Positions 25,739-32,466 of a DNA stretch of 33,671 nt are shown in pieces. Every line of letters starts with the position of its first letter. Position 1 is the stretch's first letter. The position numbers and the translations under genes were made by a program. This stretch comes from Bacteroides sp. (lineage in GTDB: Bacteria > Bacteroidota > Bacteroidia > Bacteroidales > Marinifilaceae): assembly GCA_021771575.1 (NCBI GenBank), contig JAETOX010000020.1:1-33671 (forward strand), in the 5' to 3' direction. Below the pieces are notes generated by a model, which was given only the letters and a program-made list of their open reading frames with translations, was not told where the DNA came from and searched no databases.

Positions 25739-27199
25739 CTATAAATGATTTAATAATGAAGTTTTCTTTTCGTTCACCAGATGTACGATCAATTCTCCGA
25801 ACAAGGTGTTAGCCCAGGCAAACCATTTACGGGTAAATTTTGCCGGATCATCTTTATGAAAAGACTCATGCATAAAGCCTGTTCCCCCGTCCGTATCCCT
25901 CAACATCCGCACACATTCCCGCACTTCCTCATCCCGGGTAGCAGTAAAAGCCCGCATAATCAGACTCATCGGCCACACCATATCGTAACCAATGTGAGGG
26001 CCCCCGATCCCTTCCCCTGCTTTTCCCTGGAAGAAATAAGGGTTATGTCGACTCCAGATTAATTTTCGGGTATTCTGATAAACCGGATCCAGCACAGATA
26101 ATGTCCCCAGATAAGGCATGGCCAGCAAACTCGGCACATTGGCATCGTCCATAAAATAGTGATTTCCGAATCCATCTACTTCAAAAGCATAAACTCTACC
26201 GAATTCCGGATGGGTAGCTATCGCATAGCGATTCACTGCCGCCTGAACTTCTTCGGCTAAAGCCATACAACGGCCGGCAAAAGCCAGGTCTCCGGTCACT
26301 TTTTTCGAAATCTCGGCCAATTGTTTCAAAGAAGTGATGGCGAAAAGATTAGAAGGAACTAAAAACCCGAAAGTCGTTGCATCGTCCGAAGGCCGGAAAG
26401 AGGAAACGATCAGTCCGACCGGATTTACCGGTGCTCCCCAACCGTCATTGCTCAAAGTATCCAACTGTCGTTCCGTGTGACGTTGAAATTTATACGGCCC
26501 TTTATTCTCTTTCCGCTGTTGTTCCTGAAACGTTTGTAACACCAAAGCCATAGATTTACGCCATTCCTGATCGAAGACCCCTGTATCTCCCGTTACTTTC
26601 CAATAACGATAGGCCAAACGGATGGGATAGCAAAGCGAATCGATCTCCCATTTCCGTTCGTGTACGTAGGGCTTCATTTCTGTGAGATCTGTAGCCCACT
26701 CACTTGATTGCGCACCATGTGTAAAAGCATTGGCGTACCGATCCAGTTGGATACACTTCGTCTGACGGTTGATCACGCCAGCAATCAATAAGCGTAATTG
26801 CTCATCTTTTCTACACAAAGGTATATACGGCCATACCTGTGCTCCGGAATCCCTCAGCCACATTGCATTGATATCTCCGGTGATTACAAACGTATCCGGT
26901 TTTCCACCGTCCATCTTGAAATCGACTGTCGTATCCAGCGTATTGGGGAAGCAATTTTCAAACATCCAAGCCAATTTAGGATCTTGCAATTGTTTTTTGG
27001 TTGCAGCGATCACCTCTTCTACAGCTTTAGAAGTAAAATGACGATCTTCAAGTTTCGGACGTTTACAAGTATAGTCCGTTCCTGCTATCAAGCTACTTTT
27101 GAAAGTATCGCCAATCATCGCTTTTAAAGGGGAACCACTCATTGCCGCGGCAGCAATTGCCAAGCCGCTTTTTTTCAGAAAATCTCTCCTCGTAACCAT
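25739..27199 (-). CDS. GH125 exo-alpha-1,6-mannosidase-like enzyme with Tat signal
   Basis: This 486-residue enzyme belongs to the metal-independent alpha-mannosidase family GH125. Recognisable blocks are GDINAMWLRDSGAQ (108-121), the Trp-Glu-Ile-Asp segment with Asp187 (a candidate general base by comparison with characterised GH125 enzymes), GPHIGYDMVWPMSLIMRA, and the late MHESFHKDD block, where the catalytic acid probably lies. The N-terminus reads TRRDFLKKSG (3-12) followed by an Ala-rich hydrophobic stretch, a good twin-arginine signal, so it should be folded in the cytoplasm and exported by Tat. tatA and tatC lie just beyond the MFS gene. It probably trims terminal mannose from N-glycan-type or fungal mannans. 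It starts the two-gene GH125-MFS unit; its promoter is not evident. Confidence 0.93.
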   Translation of the reverse strand: MVTRRDFLKKSGLAIAAAAMSGSPLKAMIGDTFKSSLIAGTDYTCKRPKLEDRHFTSKAVEEVIAATKKQLQDPKLAWMFENCFPNTLDTTVDFKMDGGKPDTFVITGDINAMWLRDSGAQVWPYIPLCRKDEQLRLLIAGVINRQTKCIQLDRYANAFTHGAQSSEWATDLTEMKPYVHERKWEIDSLCYPIRLAYRYWKVTGDTGVFDQEWRKSMALVLQTFQEQQRKENKGPYKFQRHTERQLDTLSNDGWGAPVNPVGLIVSSFRPSDDATTFGFLVPSNLFAITSLKQLAEISKKVTGDLAFAGRCMALAEEVQAAVNRYAIATHPEFGRVYAFEVDGFGNHYFMDDANVPSLLAMPYLGTLSVLDPVYQNTRKLIWSRHNPYFFQGKAGEGIGGPHIGYDMVWPMSLIMRAFTATRDEEVRECVRMLRDTDGGTGFMHESFHKDDPAKFTRKWFAWANTLFGELIVHLVNEKKTSLLNHL

Positions 27200-27268
27200 G
27201 TGGTATAAAATAAAGTTATCACACTACCTAATCAAGGGGACGAATTTATTTAAAAAATCATTGGAAAT

Positions 27269-27604
27269 CTATTTTTCTCTTAGGTTTTTAAAAACTTCTT
27301 TCAAATTAATAAGGATGTGGGATTGTCCTAAAAAATATCCCCACATTCCCGCTTCGAATAAATCCCAAAAACGGGAGTGCCGCTCCCGTCCAGAAAAATC
27401 CGGGCATATTCCCCACAATCCCACCACAATGCACACCCATACAATCACCGGCCATCCAATTAGTTCCCCATTTTCTTCCCACTTCCCCCGACGATTGTAT
27501 TTTTTCCCCTTTGTCATTCCGGTATAGCGATAGATAATTTGTCTTTCTTCTATTTTTTGTTTATTTTTTCTGATTTTGCACACTAATCTTATTAATAATT
27601 TCAT
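27269..27604 (-). CDS. Doubtful small ORF, possible membrane protein
   Basis: A 111-codon open frame with a basic N-terminus, one hydrophobic segment (WPVIVWVCIVVGLWGIC) and a Trp-rich remainder. I do not recognise it. Its second half runs straight through an imperfect direct repeat and a 7-bp hairpin (27325-27423), which explains the repeated GLWG and GMWG peptides, so the frame may be open by chance. No promoter box is found upstream. It is listed because nothing else occupies this stretch, with low confidence. Confidence 0.22.
   Translation of the reverse strand: MKLLIRLVCKIRKNKQKIEERQIIYRYTGMTKGKKYNRRGKWEENGELIGWPVIVWVCIVVGLWGICPDFSGRERHSRFWDLFEAGMWGYFLGQSHILINLKEVFKNLREK
27325..27423. 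repeat. Imperfect direct repeat flanking a GC hairpin
   Basis: GTCC, an A-run and a (C)ATATYCCCCACANTCCC block occur twice in direct order (27325-27352 and 27388-27423). Between them lies a 7-bp hairpin ACGGGAG-TGCCG-CTCCCGT (27371-27389). The patch is more GC-rich than its surroundings. It may be an intergenic repeat element or a small structured RNA. I found no second copy in the window. Confidence 0.5.
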
Positions 27605-27868
27605 ACGCTATTTGTTTTTAACCGTTTAACAAGCACCAGACAAGTTTAGTTTATATTAAGACTTGCTGTTATAACGTATTATAGAAGAAAAGATCAAAAT
27701 CTGACAAATAGCTTTTAACTTTCTGAAAATCTGAATCTGGTAAAAAAATCAACCGACAAATTCTATAAAGGTCCATTTTTCAACTTCCCCTAGGATAGAT
27801 ATTCTCAATATCAACCGTTTACAACCCAGACAAGCAGATATTCCCTTTATTATCCCCTTCGACTCCCC
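27605..27868. other. AT-rich intergenic stretch, nothing identified
   Basis: Between the doubtful small ORF and the RteC-like gene I see no coding frame, no exact TAnnTTTG box on either strand and no strong hairpin. A clear terminator for the RteC-like gene is also missing. Confidence 0.4.
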
Positions 27869-28558
27869 CTATCTTTTTTTTCTTATACAAGCAATCAGGT
27901 TTCTTCTAAGCTCATCAATAAATTTTGTTGCATGCTCTCTCCCACGCAACTGAAATAACAAGGAATCATAATTTACCGGAAACTCCATGCCGAAAAGCTG
28001 CGCCATAAAGCGTACCGCACCAATTTGAGAAACATTTCCATTCCGGCATTGCAACCTTTGGGAAGTTAACAAGGCAAGGGATAATTCGATCAGTTCGGTC
28101 GGCCCTAATTTCAGGCAATAATCCGGATTCAAAGTCATTTGTCCTGAAGTAAATAATTTTTCCTGCCGTTCAAAAGAGGCATGTTGCAAGTTTAAATAAC
28201 GATCTATCTGAAATTTGACTTCGGCAGGAAGACGCTCCTTTTTACAGGGTTTACCTTCTTTTTCTATTCTCAGAAAGGTATGAGTCCATCCCTGTTGCTC
28301 ATCATAAGCAAATAAACGGCTCAGCTGATAAAAACGATCCGTCACCACTTGCTTCAATACGGTATCCTCCCGGACCTGTACCATCCATTCCGCTAAAAGA
28401 GAAGTACACATAATTTCGCCTGTCATCAAACGACTATTAAAATCACCTAAACTCCGGGCTCCGTTAAATTCCACCCGCTCTGACCGATCCTGATAAATAA
28501 TTACGTCGGCACACATTAAATCACGTAAATAGAGCATTACGACATCCAAACATTCCAT
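27869..28558 (-). CDS. RteC-domain-like protein (orphan regulator)
   Basis: I read this 229-residue protein as a member of the RteC-like family. RteC is the regulator that triggers excision of tetracycline-resistance conjugative transposons such as CTnDOT. The support is its C-terminal half: LKLGPTELIELSLALLTSQ (about 150-168), then VRFMAQLFGMEF, then LLFQLRGREHATKFIDELRRNLI. This matches in order the helix, 'LFG' segment and 'TKF-D-L' ending of RteC proteins. The N-terminal half (LLAEWMVQVREDTVLKQVVTDRFY) is helical and unassigned. The start is ATG 28558; a TTG at 28573 is in frame but less likely. No conjugation genes are nearby, so it is either a domesticated chromosomal relative or a remnant. 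It has a good promoter of its own. Confidence 0.65.
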   Translation of the reverse strand: MECLDVVMLYLRDLMCADVIIYQDRSERVEFNGARSLGDFNSRLMTGEIMCTSLLAEWMVQVREDTVLKQVVTDRFYQLSRLFAYDEQQGWTHTFLRIEKEGKPCKKERLPAEVKFQIDRYLNLQHASFERQEKLFTSGQMTLNPDYCLKLGPTELIELSLALLTSQRLQCRNGNVSQIGAVRFMAQLFGMEFPVNYDSLLFQLRGREHATKFIDELRRNLIACIRKKR

Positions 28559-28577
28559 TATAATACACGTCAATTTT

Positions 28578-28595
28578 CTGTATCCCTAAATACAG
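28578..28595 (-). promoter_or_regulatory. Leader hairpin before the RteC-like gene
   Basis: CTGTAT (28578-28583) and ATACAG (28590-28595) form a perfect 6-bp stem with a 6-nt loop, ending 19 nt before the ATG in the predicted leader. It could affect ribosome access. Confidence 0.35.
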
Positions 28596-28720
28596 TTATT
28601 TTTTACTAACGCATACATTTATTACTTGCCGACTTATATAAAAGTCCTGTTCCGGTCTTCAAAGGAAAGTACTGTCTATATAAACTAAATGCAACGATTT
28701 ATACACCAAAATATTCTCCA

Positions 28721-28752
28721 CAAAAGTATAAAAGAAACAGACTTTTACCAAG
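28721..28752 (-). promoter_or_regulatory. Promoter of the RteC-like gene
   Basis: On the minus strand CTTG (28749-28752 region) and TACTTTTG (28721-28728) are 20 bp apart, matching the Bacteroidetes -33/-7 arrangement apart from the first T of TTTG. It predicts a leader of about 155 nt before ATG 28558. Confidence 0.65.
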
Positions 28753-28971
28753 TTAATTAATTATCTTTCTCCGTTCCACCACCAACCATTGCCAAACAGA
28801 TTATCGATAAACATCACCGAATGTGTAAAAACAGTATGATTTTCATCACACCACATCAATATAAAACACGATCAATTAAACCCAAAACAAATCTAAAAAT
28901 AAAAAAATATAGAGAGAAAAGTCCTAATATTTAATTAATTTTCTTATCTTAGTAACCTAAAATAACATATA

Positions 28972-29793
28972 ATGATTGATTTTAATGAATATATTTGCAA
29001 CGGAGAACCTGGCAAGCAAGAAAAAGCTTCAGCCTGGAAAACCGCCATCGGGCTTCAGTCAGTAGCTGGCTTGCTGCCCTCTGAATACTTACAAGATACT
29101 TTGGTCAAACACATAGAGGGTGATATTAGCATTGATGAGGTAAAAGCGCTTATCGATGAATATTACCAATCTAAAACTGTCCGTACTCCGCATGATAAAG
29201 ATACGGAAGAAGCAGACAAAGTTTCAGTTAATATTACCCAGATATTGAATGAAAAGTCATTTACTTATTCTGTAACAGGCTTTACTTCTATTCATCGTAG
29301 ACTATTTGAAGGTATATTCAAATCCGCAGGAAAAATCCGGGACTACGACATCACAAAGAAAGAATGGGTGCTCCGAGGTGATACGGTACTATATGTCAAT
29401 ACAGAGGATCTACATAAAGCTATTGAATATGATTTGGAACAGGAAAAGAACTTCTCTTACAAAGGATTATCCTGGGATGAAATTACAGAGCATATAGCCA
29501 AATTCGTTTCAAATCTTTGGCAGAAATATCCATTTGGTGAGGGAAACACCCGGACAATGGCTGTCTTTATAATTAAATATCTGCGAAGTATCGGTTTCGA
29601 TGTGAAGAATGAATTATTTGCCGAACACTCCTGGTATTTTCGCAATGCACTGGTTCGTGCCAATTACCGTAATGTACATAAAAACATTGAGCCTGATATG
29701 AGTTTTTTGATTCTTTTTCTTAGAAATTTGATGATGGGTGAACACAATGAATTGAGAAATCGGTATATGGTTGTGAATCTTCCATCAAAATAG
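28972..29793 (+). CDS. Fic-family protein with VbhA-like N-terminus and Tyr in place of the catalytic His
   Basis: Fic proteins transfer AMP or other phosphate-containing groups to target proteins. This 273-residue protein has a helical N-terminal part (about 20-68: GLLPSEYL, KHIEGDISIDEVKALIDEYY) like the fused VbhA-type inhibitory module of Bacteroidetes Fic proteins, then the Fic fold (about 95-250). The active-site loop is YPFGEGNTR (186-194) where the family has HPF-x-D/E-GN-x-R. Everything else in the loop is kept, but the base His is Tyr (codon TAT, one change from CAT). This should abolish or greatly reduce adenylyl transfer. A flap-like segment (WVLRGDTVLYVN) is present. It stands alone between the RteC-like gene and rsmG with its own terminator, which suggests an acquired toxin-antitoxin-type gene now decaying or repurposed. 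Confidence 0.88.
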   Translation: MIDFNEYICNGEPGKQEKASAWKTAIGLQSVAGLLPSEYLQDTLVKHIEGDISIDEVKALIDEYYQSKTVRTPHDKDTEEADKVSVNITQILNEKSFTYSVTGFTSIHRRLFEGIFKSAGKIRDYDITKKEWVLRGDTVLYVNTEDLHKAIEYDLEQEKNFSYKGLSWDEITEHIAKFVSNLWQKYPFGEGNTRTMAVFIIKYLRSIGFDVKNELFAEHSWYFRNALVRANYRNVHKNIEPDMSFLILFLRNLMMGEHNELRNRYMVVNLPSK

Positions 29794-29815
29794 ATTAATG
29801 AACAAAAACCATAAA

Positions 29816-29856
29816 TAACTATCAAACCGTTCGAATGTTCCGGTAGTTAGTTTTTC
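29816..29856 (+). terminator. Terminator of the Fic gene
   Basis: TAACTATC (29816-29823) pairs with GGTAGTTA (29842-29849), 8 bp with one U-G pair, and is followed by GTTTTTCTC. It begins 22 bp after the Fic stop codon. Confidence 0.6.
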
Positions 29857-29875
29857 TCAGAATTTCACAAACAAG

Positions 29876-29917
29876 ATGGATGAAACGGTTTATCAGAAAT
29901 CTCACTGTCTCATCCAT
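29876..29917 (-). terminator. Probable terminator of the rsmG operon
   Basis: An 11-position stem (29876-29886 with 29907-29917) has its one imperfect pair as G-U in minus-strand RNA, so it suits the rsmG transcript. The tail on that strand is only moderately U-rich. Confidence 0.5.
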
Positions 29918-29927
29918 TTTGATTGTT

Positions 29928-30557
29928 TTATCCCTTTAAATAAATAATTTTCTTAGTCCCAAAAAATTCTTCTTCGAAAAAATCAGGTATAGCATAAACT
30001 TTCACCCGGGAACGATAAGGGGCAATTTCTTCTTCGAAATCTCCGCCTTTCAAGTATAGGATACCATTGTCCAATTCATTTTCCGAGCGGGAAGCGATCT
30101 TTCCCCGTACCCATTTTACAAAAGCCGGGAAGGCGGTAACTGCTCGGCTGACAATGAAATCCGGCTTTTCCATTACGTTTTCAACCCGTGTCTGCTCTGC
30201 CCGTACATTCGTCAACCCCAAAGCCTCACTTATCCCCTGTACTACTCTGATTTTTTTTCCGATCGAATCTACCAGATAAAATTCCGATTCCGGAAAAAGT
30301 ATCGCCAGCGGAATCCCAGGAAACCCACCCCCAGTGCCTACATCCATAATTTTAGTTCCGGGACGGAAGCGGATCACTTTAGCAATAGCCAGCGAATGCA
30401 ACACATGATGAACCCAGAAATTTTCCATATCTTTCCGGGATATAACATTAATTTTTTCATTCCATTCCCGATAGAGCTGGTCTAAACAACCCAACTGCTG
30501 CCGTTGTTCAGCCGTTAAATCCGGGAAATATCGATAGATCAGTTCTACTGTATCCAT
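29928..30557 (-). CDS. rsmG: 16S rRNA (guanine527-N7)-methyltransferase RsmG
   Basis: RsmG (GidB) uses S-adenosylmethionine to methylate G527 of 16S rRNA. The 209-residue length is normal. The SAM-binding motif MDVGTGGGFPGIP (71-83) is the family hallmark, followed by FYLVDSIGKKIRVVQ and the VSRAVTAFPAFVKWV stretch near 135-150. An in-frame TTG at 30563 overlaps the upstream stop, but ATG 30557 lies 2 bp past that stop and gives the usual N-terminus (MDTVELIYRYF), so I chose it. It is translated right after the YbhN-like membrane protein gene, so the two probably share an mRNA. Confidence 0.95.
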   Translation of the reverse strand: MDTVELIYRYFPDLTAEQRQQLGCLDQLYREWNEKINVISRKDMENFWVHHVLHSLAIAKVIRFRPGTKIMDVGTGGGFPGIPLAILFPESEFYLVDSIGKKIRVVQGISEALGLTNVRAEQTRVENVMEKPDFIVSRAVTAFPAFVKWVRGKIASRSENELDNGILYLKGGDFEEEIAPYRSRVKVYAIPDFFEEEFFGTKKIIYLKG

Positions 30558-30559
30558 AA

Positions 30560-31567
30560 TCAAGGTTGTTTTTTGATCATATTATTATAAATCGGCAAAA
30601 AGATCAGACAAAGCAGCCCCACGACAATATATAAAAGAGTCATCGTCCCATGAGTAAGCAAAGCAAAAGTTTTCACCATTCTTTCGACATTGGGAATATG
30701 AGGCAAATAAATCATCAAAGCAGCGATCACCATAAAATGCCAGGCTCCAATCCCTCCCTGTACCGGCGCTACCATCCCATAACTGCTCAACACAAAAATC
30801 GTCAAGGCAACCAACATCCCCAGATGAGAAGTAAACTGAAAACAGAAAAAACAAACATAAAACATCAGGAAATACATCAACCAGATGAAAAGCGAGTAAG
30901 CAACGAACAATACTTTATGCTTCACCTCTTTTACCGACAACAATCCCTCTTTCAACCCACGCACAAAAGTATGAATACGTTCCTTAAAACGACTTTTCCC
31001 GACAAAATGCCACACGATCCAGACAGCAAAGAGCAATCCGGCAACAATCAATAACAACCAGGCAGAATGAAAAAGTTGTATGATCTTTTCTTCTATTGCC
31101 TTGTTTTCTTCGAAAAAAATTCCGATTTGCCTAAACTGAGTGACCACAGCCAGCAACGTAAGTAGCAATAAAATAATCATATCGATGATCCGTTCGGTGA
31201 CCACCGTCCCCAGTAACTTTGAAAAAGGGATGTCCTCATATTTCGTGACGACACCACAACGGGTAAATTCTCCCATCCGAGGGATAGCCAGATTAGCGAA
31301 ATAGCCGATCATGACCCCCATAAAACTATTCCAGAACGACATGCGATAGCCCATAGAAGAAGTCAGCAATTGCCAACGCAAAGCCCGACTGACATGACTA
31401 GCGATCCCCATACCACAGGCAATCCAGATCCAGGTATAATCAACATCTTCCCGCAATACGGTCAATAAGTCTCCCCAATTCTGATCGCGGTATACCAGCC
31501 AGAACAGAAATACCGAAACAGCCAGAAAAAGAAAAAACCGGATGATATTTTTATAAAGAGGACGCAT
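30560..31567 (-). CDS. YbhN/LPG-synthase transmembrane-domain family protein (UPF0104-like)
   Basis: This 335-residue inner-membrane protein has about eight hydrophobic helices. Family-like features are the early RALRWQLL segment after the second helix, FWNSFMGVMIGYFANLAIPRMGEFTRCGVV (the conserved P-R-x-GE region), LGTVVTERIIDM, and the later PVQGGIGAWHFMVIAAL. These belong to the lysylphosphatidylglycerol synthase transmembrane domain family without the aminoacyl-transferase part. Members are flippase-like proteins of mostly unknown substrate. It starts the minus-strand pair with rsmG and is divergent from rsmA. A TACATTTG box lies 22 bp before its ATG. Confidence 0.88.
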   Translation of the reverse strand: MRPLYKNIIRFFLFLAVSVFLFWLVYRDQNWGDLLTVLREDVDYTWIWIACGMGIASHVSRALRWQLLTSSMGYRMSFWNSFMGVMIGYFANLAIPRMGEFTRCGVVTKYEDIPFSKLLGTVVTERIIDMIILLLLTLLAVVTQFRQIGIFFEENKAIEEKIIQLFHSAWLLLIVAGLLFAVWIVWHFVGKSRFKERIHTFVRGLKEGLLSVKEVKHKVLFVAYSLFIWLMYFLMFYVCFFCFQFTSHLGMLVALTIFVLSSYGMVAPVQGGIGAWHFMVIAALMIYLPHIPNVERMVKTFALLTHGTMTLLYIVVGLLCLIFLPIYNNMIKKQP

Positions 31568-31588
31568 AAGAATTCATTAATTACGGCA

Positions 31589-31596
31589 CAAATGTA
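31589..31596 (-). promoter_or_regulatory. Bacteroidetes -7 box (TACATTTG) for the YbhN-like/rsmG pair
   Basis: An exact TAnnTTTG match lies on the minus strand 21 bp before the ATG. A TTTG lies 17 bp further up (31614-31617), shorter than the usual 19-21, so the -33 is doubtful. Confidence 0.45.
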
Positions 31597-31621
31597 CAAA
31601 ATAATGCCCAGCCCAAAACCG

Positions 31622-31635
31622 TTTTCAGCTGAAAA
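31622..31635. promoter_or_regulatory. 14-bp perfect palindrome in the rsmA / YbhN-like promoter region
   Basis: TTTTCAGCTGAAAA is fully palindromic. It lies 4 bp upstream of a TACTTTTG box (31640-31647) and between the divergent starts. It is a candidate operator for an unknown dimeric regulator. AT-rich palindromes of this size can occur by chance. Confidence 0.4.
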
Positions 31636-31639
31636 TGTA

Positions 31640-31647
31640 TACTTTTG
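31640..31647 (+). promoter_or_regulatory. Bacteroidetes -7 box (TACTTTTG) right before rsmA
   Basis: The exact consensus ends 4 bp before the rsmA ATG, which would place the transcription start at or next to the start codon. Either the mRNA is nearly leaderless or the box is not used. No -33 TTTG is found at 19-21 bp. Confidence 0.35.
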
Positions 31648-31651
31648 CAAC

Positions 31652-32455
31652 ATGAGTATAGTCAGAGCTAAAAAAAGTCTGGGCCAGCATTTTTTGCGGG
31701 ATCAGAACATTGCACGTAAAATTACAGAAAGCCTTCAGCCTCTCACCCGGGAAGTATTGGAGATCGGCCCCGGTATGGGCGTACTGACGCGGTATTTATT
31801 CGCCGATACCCGTTTTTCCGTCCGTGCGATTGATGTCGACCGCGAATCTATCGAATACCTGCATAACGAATTGCCCGAATATAAAGACCGTATTTTATAC
31901 GGAGATTTTCTGAAAACCGATATCCGCGAATATTACACAGAACCTTTTTCCGTTATCGGTAATCTGCCTTATAATATTTCTTCCCAGATCTTTTTCCGGA
32001 TTATCGAAAACCGGGAATCGGTACGCCAGGTGGTTTGCATGATCCAAAAAGAAGTGGCGGAAAGAATTGCTGCGCCGCACGGAAGTAAGACTTATGGTAT
32101 TCTGAGCGTCCTATTACAGACTTTTTACGATATCGAATACCTGTTCACCGTAGGAGAAAAAGTGTTTACCCCGCCTCCAAAAGTCAAATCGGCTGTGGTG
32201 CGGCTGCACCGTAACACCCGGGTACAACTGGAGTGCGACGAGAAGCTCTTTTTTAATGTGGTCAAAACAGGCTTCAACCAAAGACGGAAAACTTTGCGCA
32301 ATTCCATTCGTGGGCTACTTCCTCCGGGATTCGAGTCGGATTATCTCAATATGCGACCGGAACAACTGAGCGTTTCCGATTTCCTGCAACTTTGTATAGC
32401 ACTGGAGCAAAACAGAAATCCGCAAAATGAAACCACGAATCAGGTAACCCAGTAA
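31652..32455 (+). CDS. rsmA: 16S rRNA dimethyladenosine transferase RsmA (KsgA)
   Basis: RsmA dimethylates two adjacent adenines near the 3' end of 16S rRNA, using S-adenosylmethionine, late in small-subunit assembly. With ATG 31652 the protein is 267 residues and opens with the family N-terminus VRAKKSLGQHFLRD. An upstream in-frame ATG at 31592 adds 20 non-family residues. Motifs are EIGPGMGVLT (37-46, SAM binding), the acidic residue after strand 2 (Asp61 in AIDVD), GDFL (84-87), and the catalytic NLPYNIS (104-110). The C-terminal part (FNQRRKTLRNSI) is the usual RNA-binding domain. mgtE follows after 11 bp, indicating one operon. Confidence 0.96.
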   Translation: MSIVRAKKSLGQHFLRDQNIARKITESLQPLTREVLEIGPGMGVLTRYLFADTRFSVRAIDVDRESIEYLHNELPEYKDRILYGDFLKTDIREYYTEPFSVIGNLPYNISSQIFFRIIENRESVRQVVCMIQKEVAERIAAPHGSKTYGILSVLLQTFYDIEYLFTVGEKVFTPPPKVKSAVVRLHRNTRVQLECDEKLFFNVVKTGFNQRRKTLRNSIRGLLPPGFESDYLNMRPEQLSVSDFLQLCIALEQNRNPQNETTNQVTQ

Positions 32456-32466
32456 TTCTAAGAATC

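Larger units (their letters stand above)
28559..28971. other. Divergent intergenic region between the RteC-like and Fic genes
   Basis: This stretch of about 410 bp holds the RteC-like promoter and a leader hairpin, both listed separately. Toward the Fic gene only a one-base-off box (TATCTTAG, 28945-28952) is found. The stretch is strongly AT-rich, in keeping with an accessory locus. I see no RNA gene. Confidence 0.5.

Noticed and set aside
27099-27527. A 142-codon plus-strand frame running from the GH125 start into the intergenic gap
   Set aside because: It begins antisense to the GH125 signal peptide, crosses the hairpin/direct-repeat patch and has no family resemblance.
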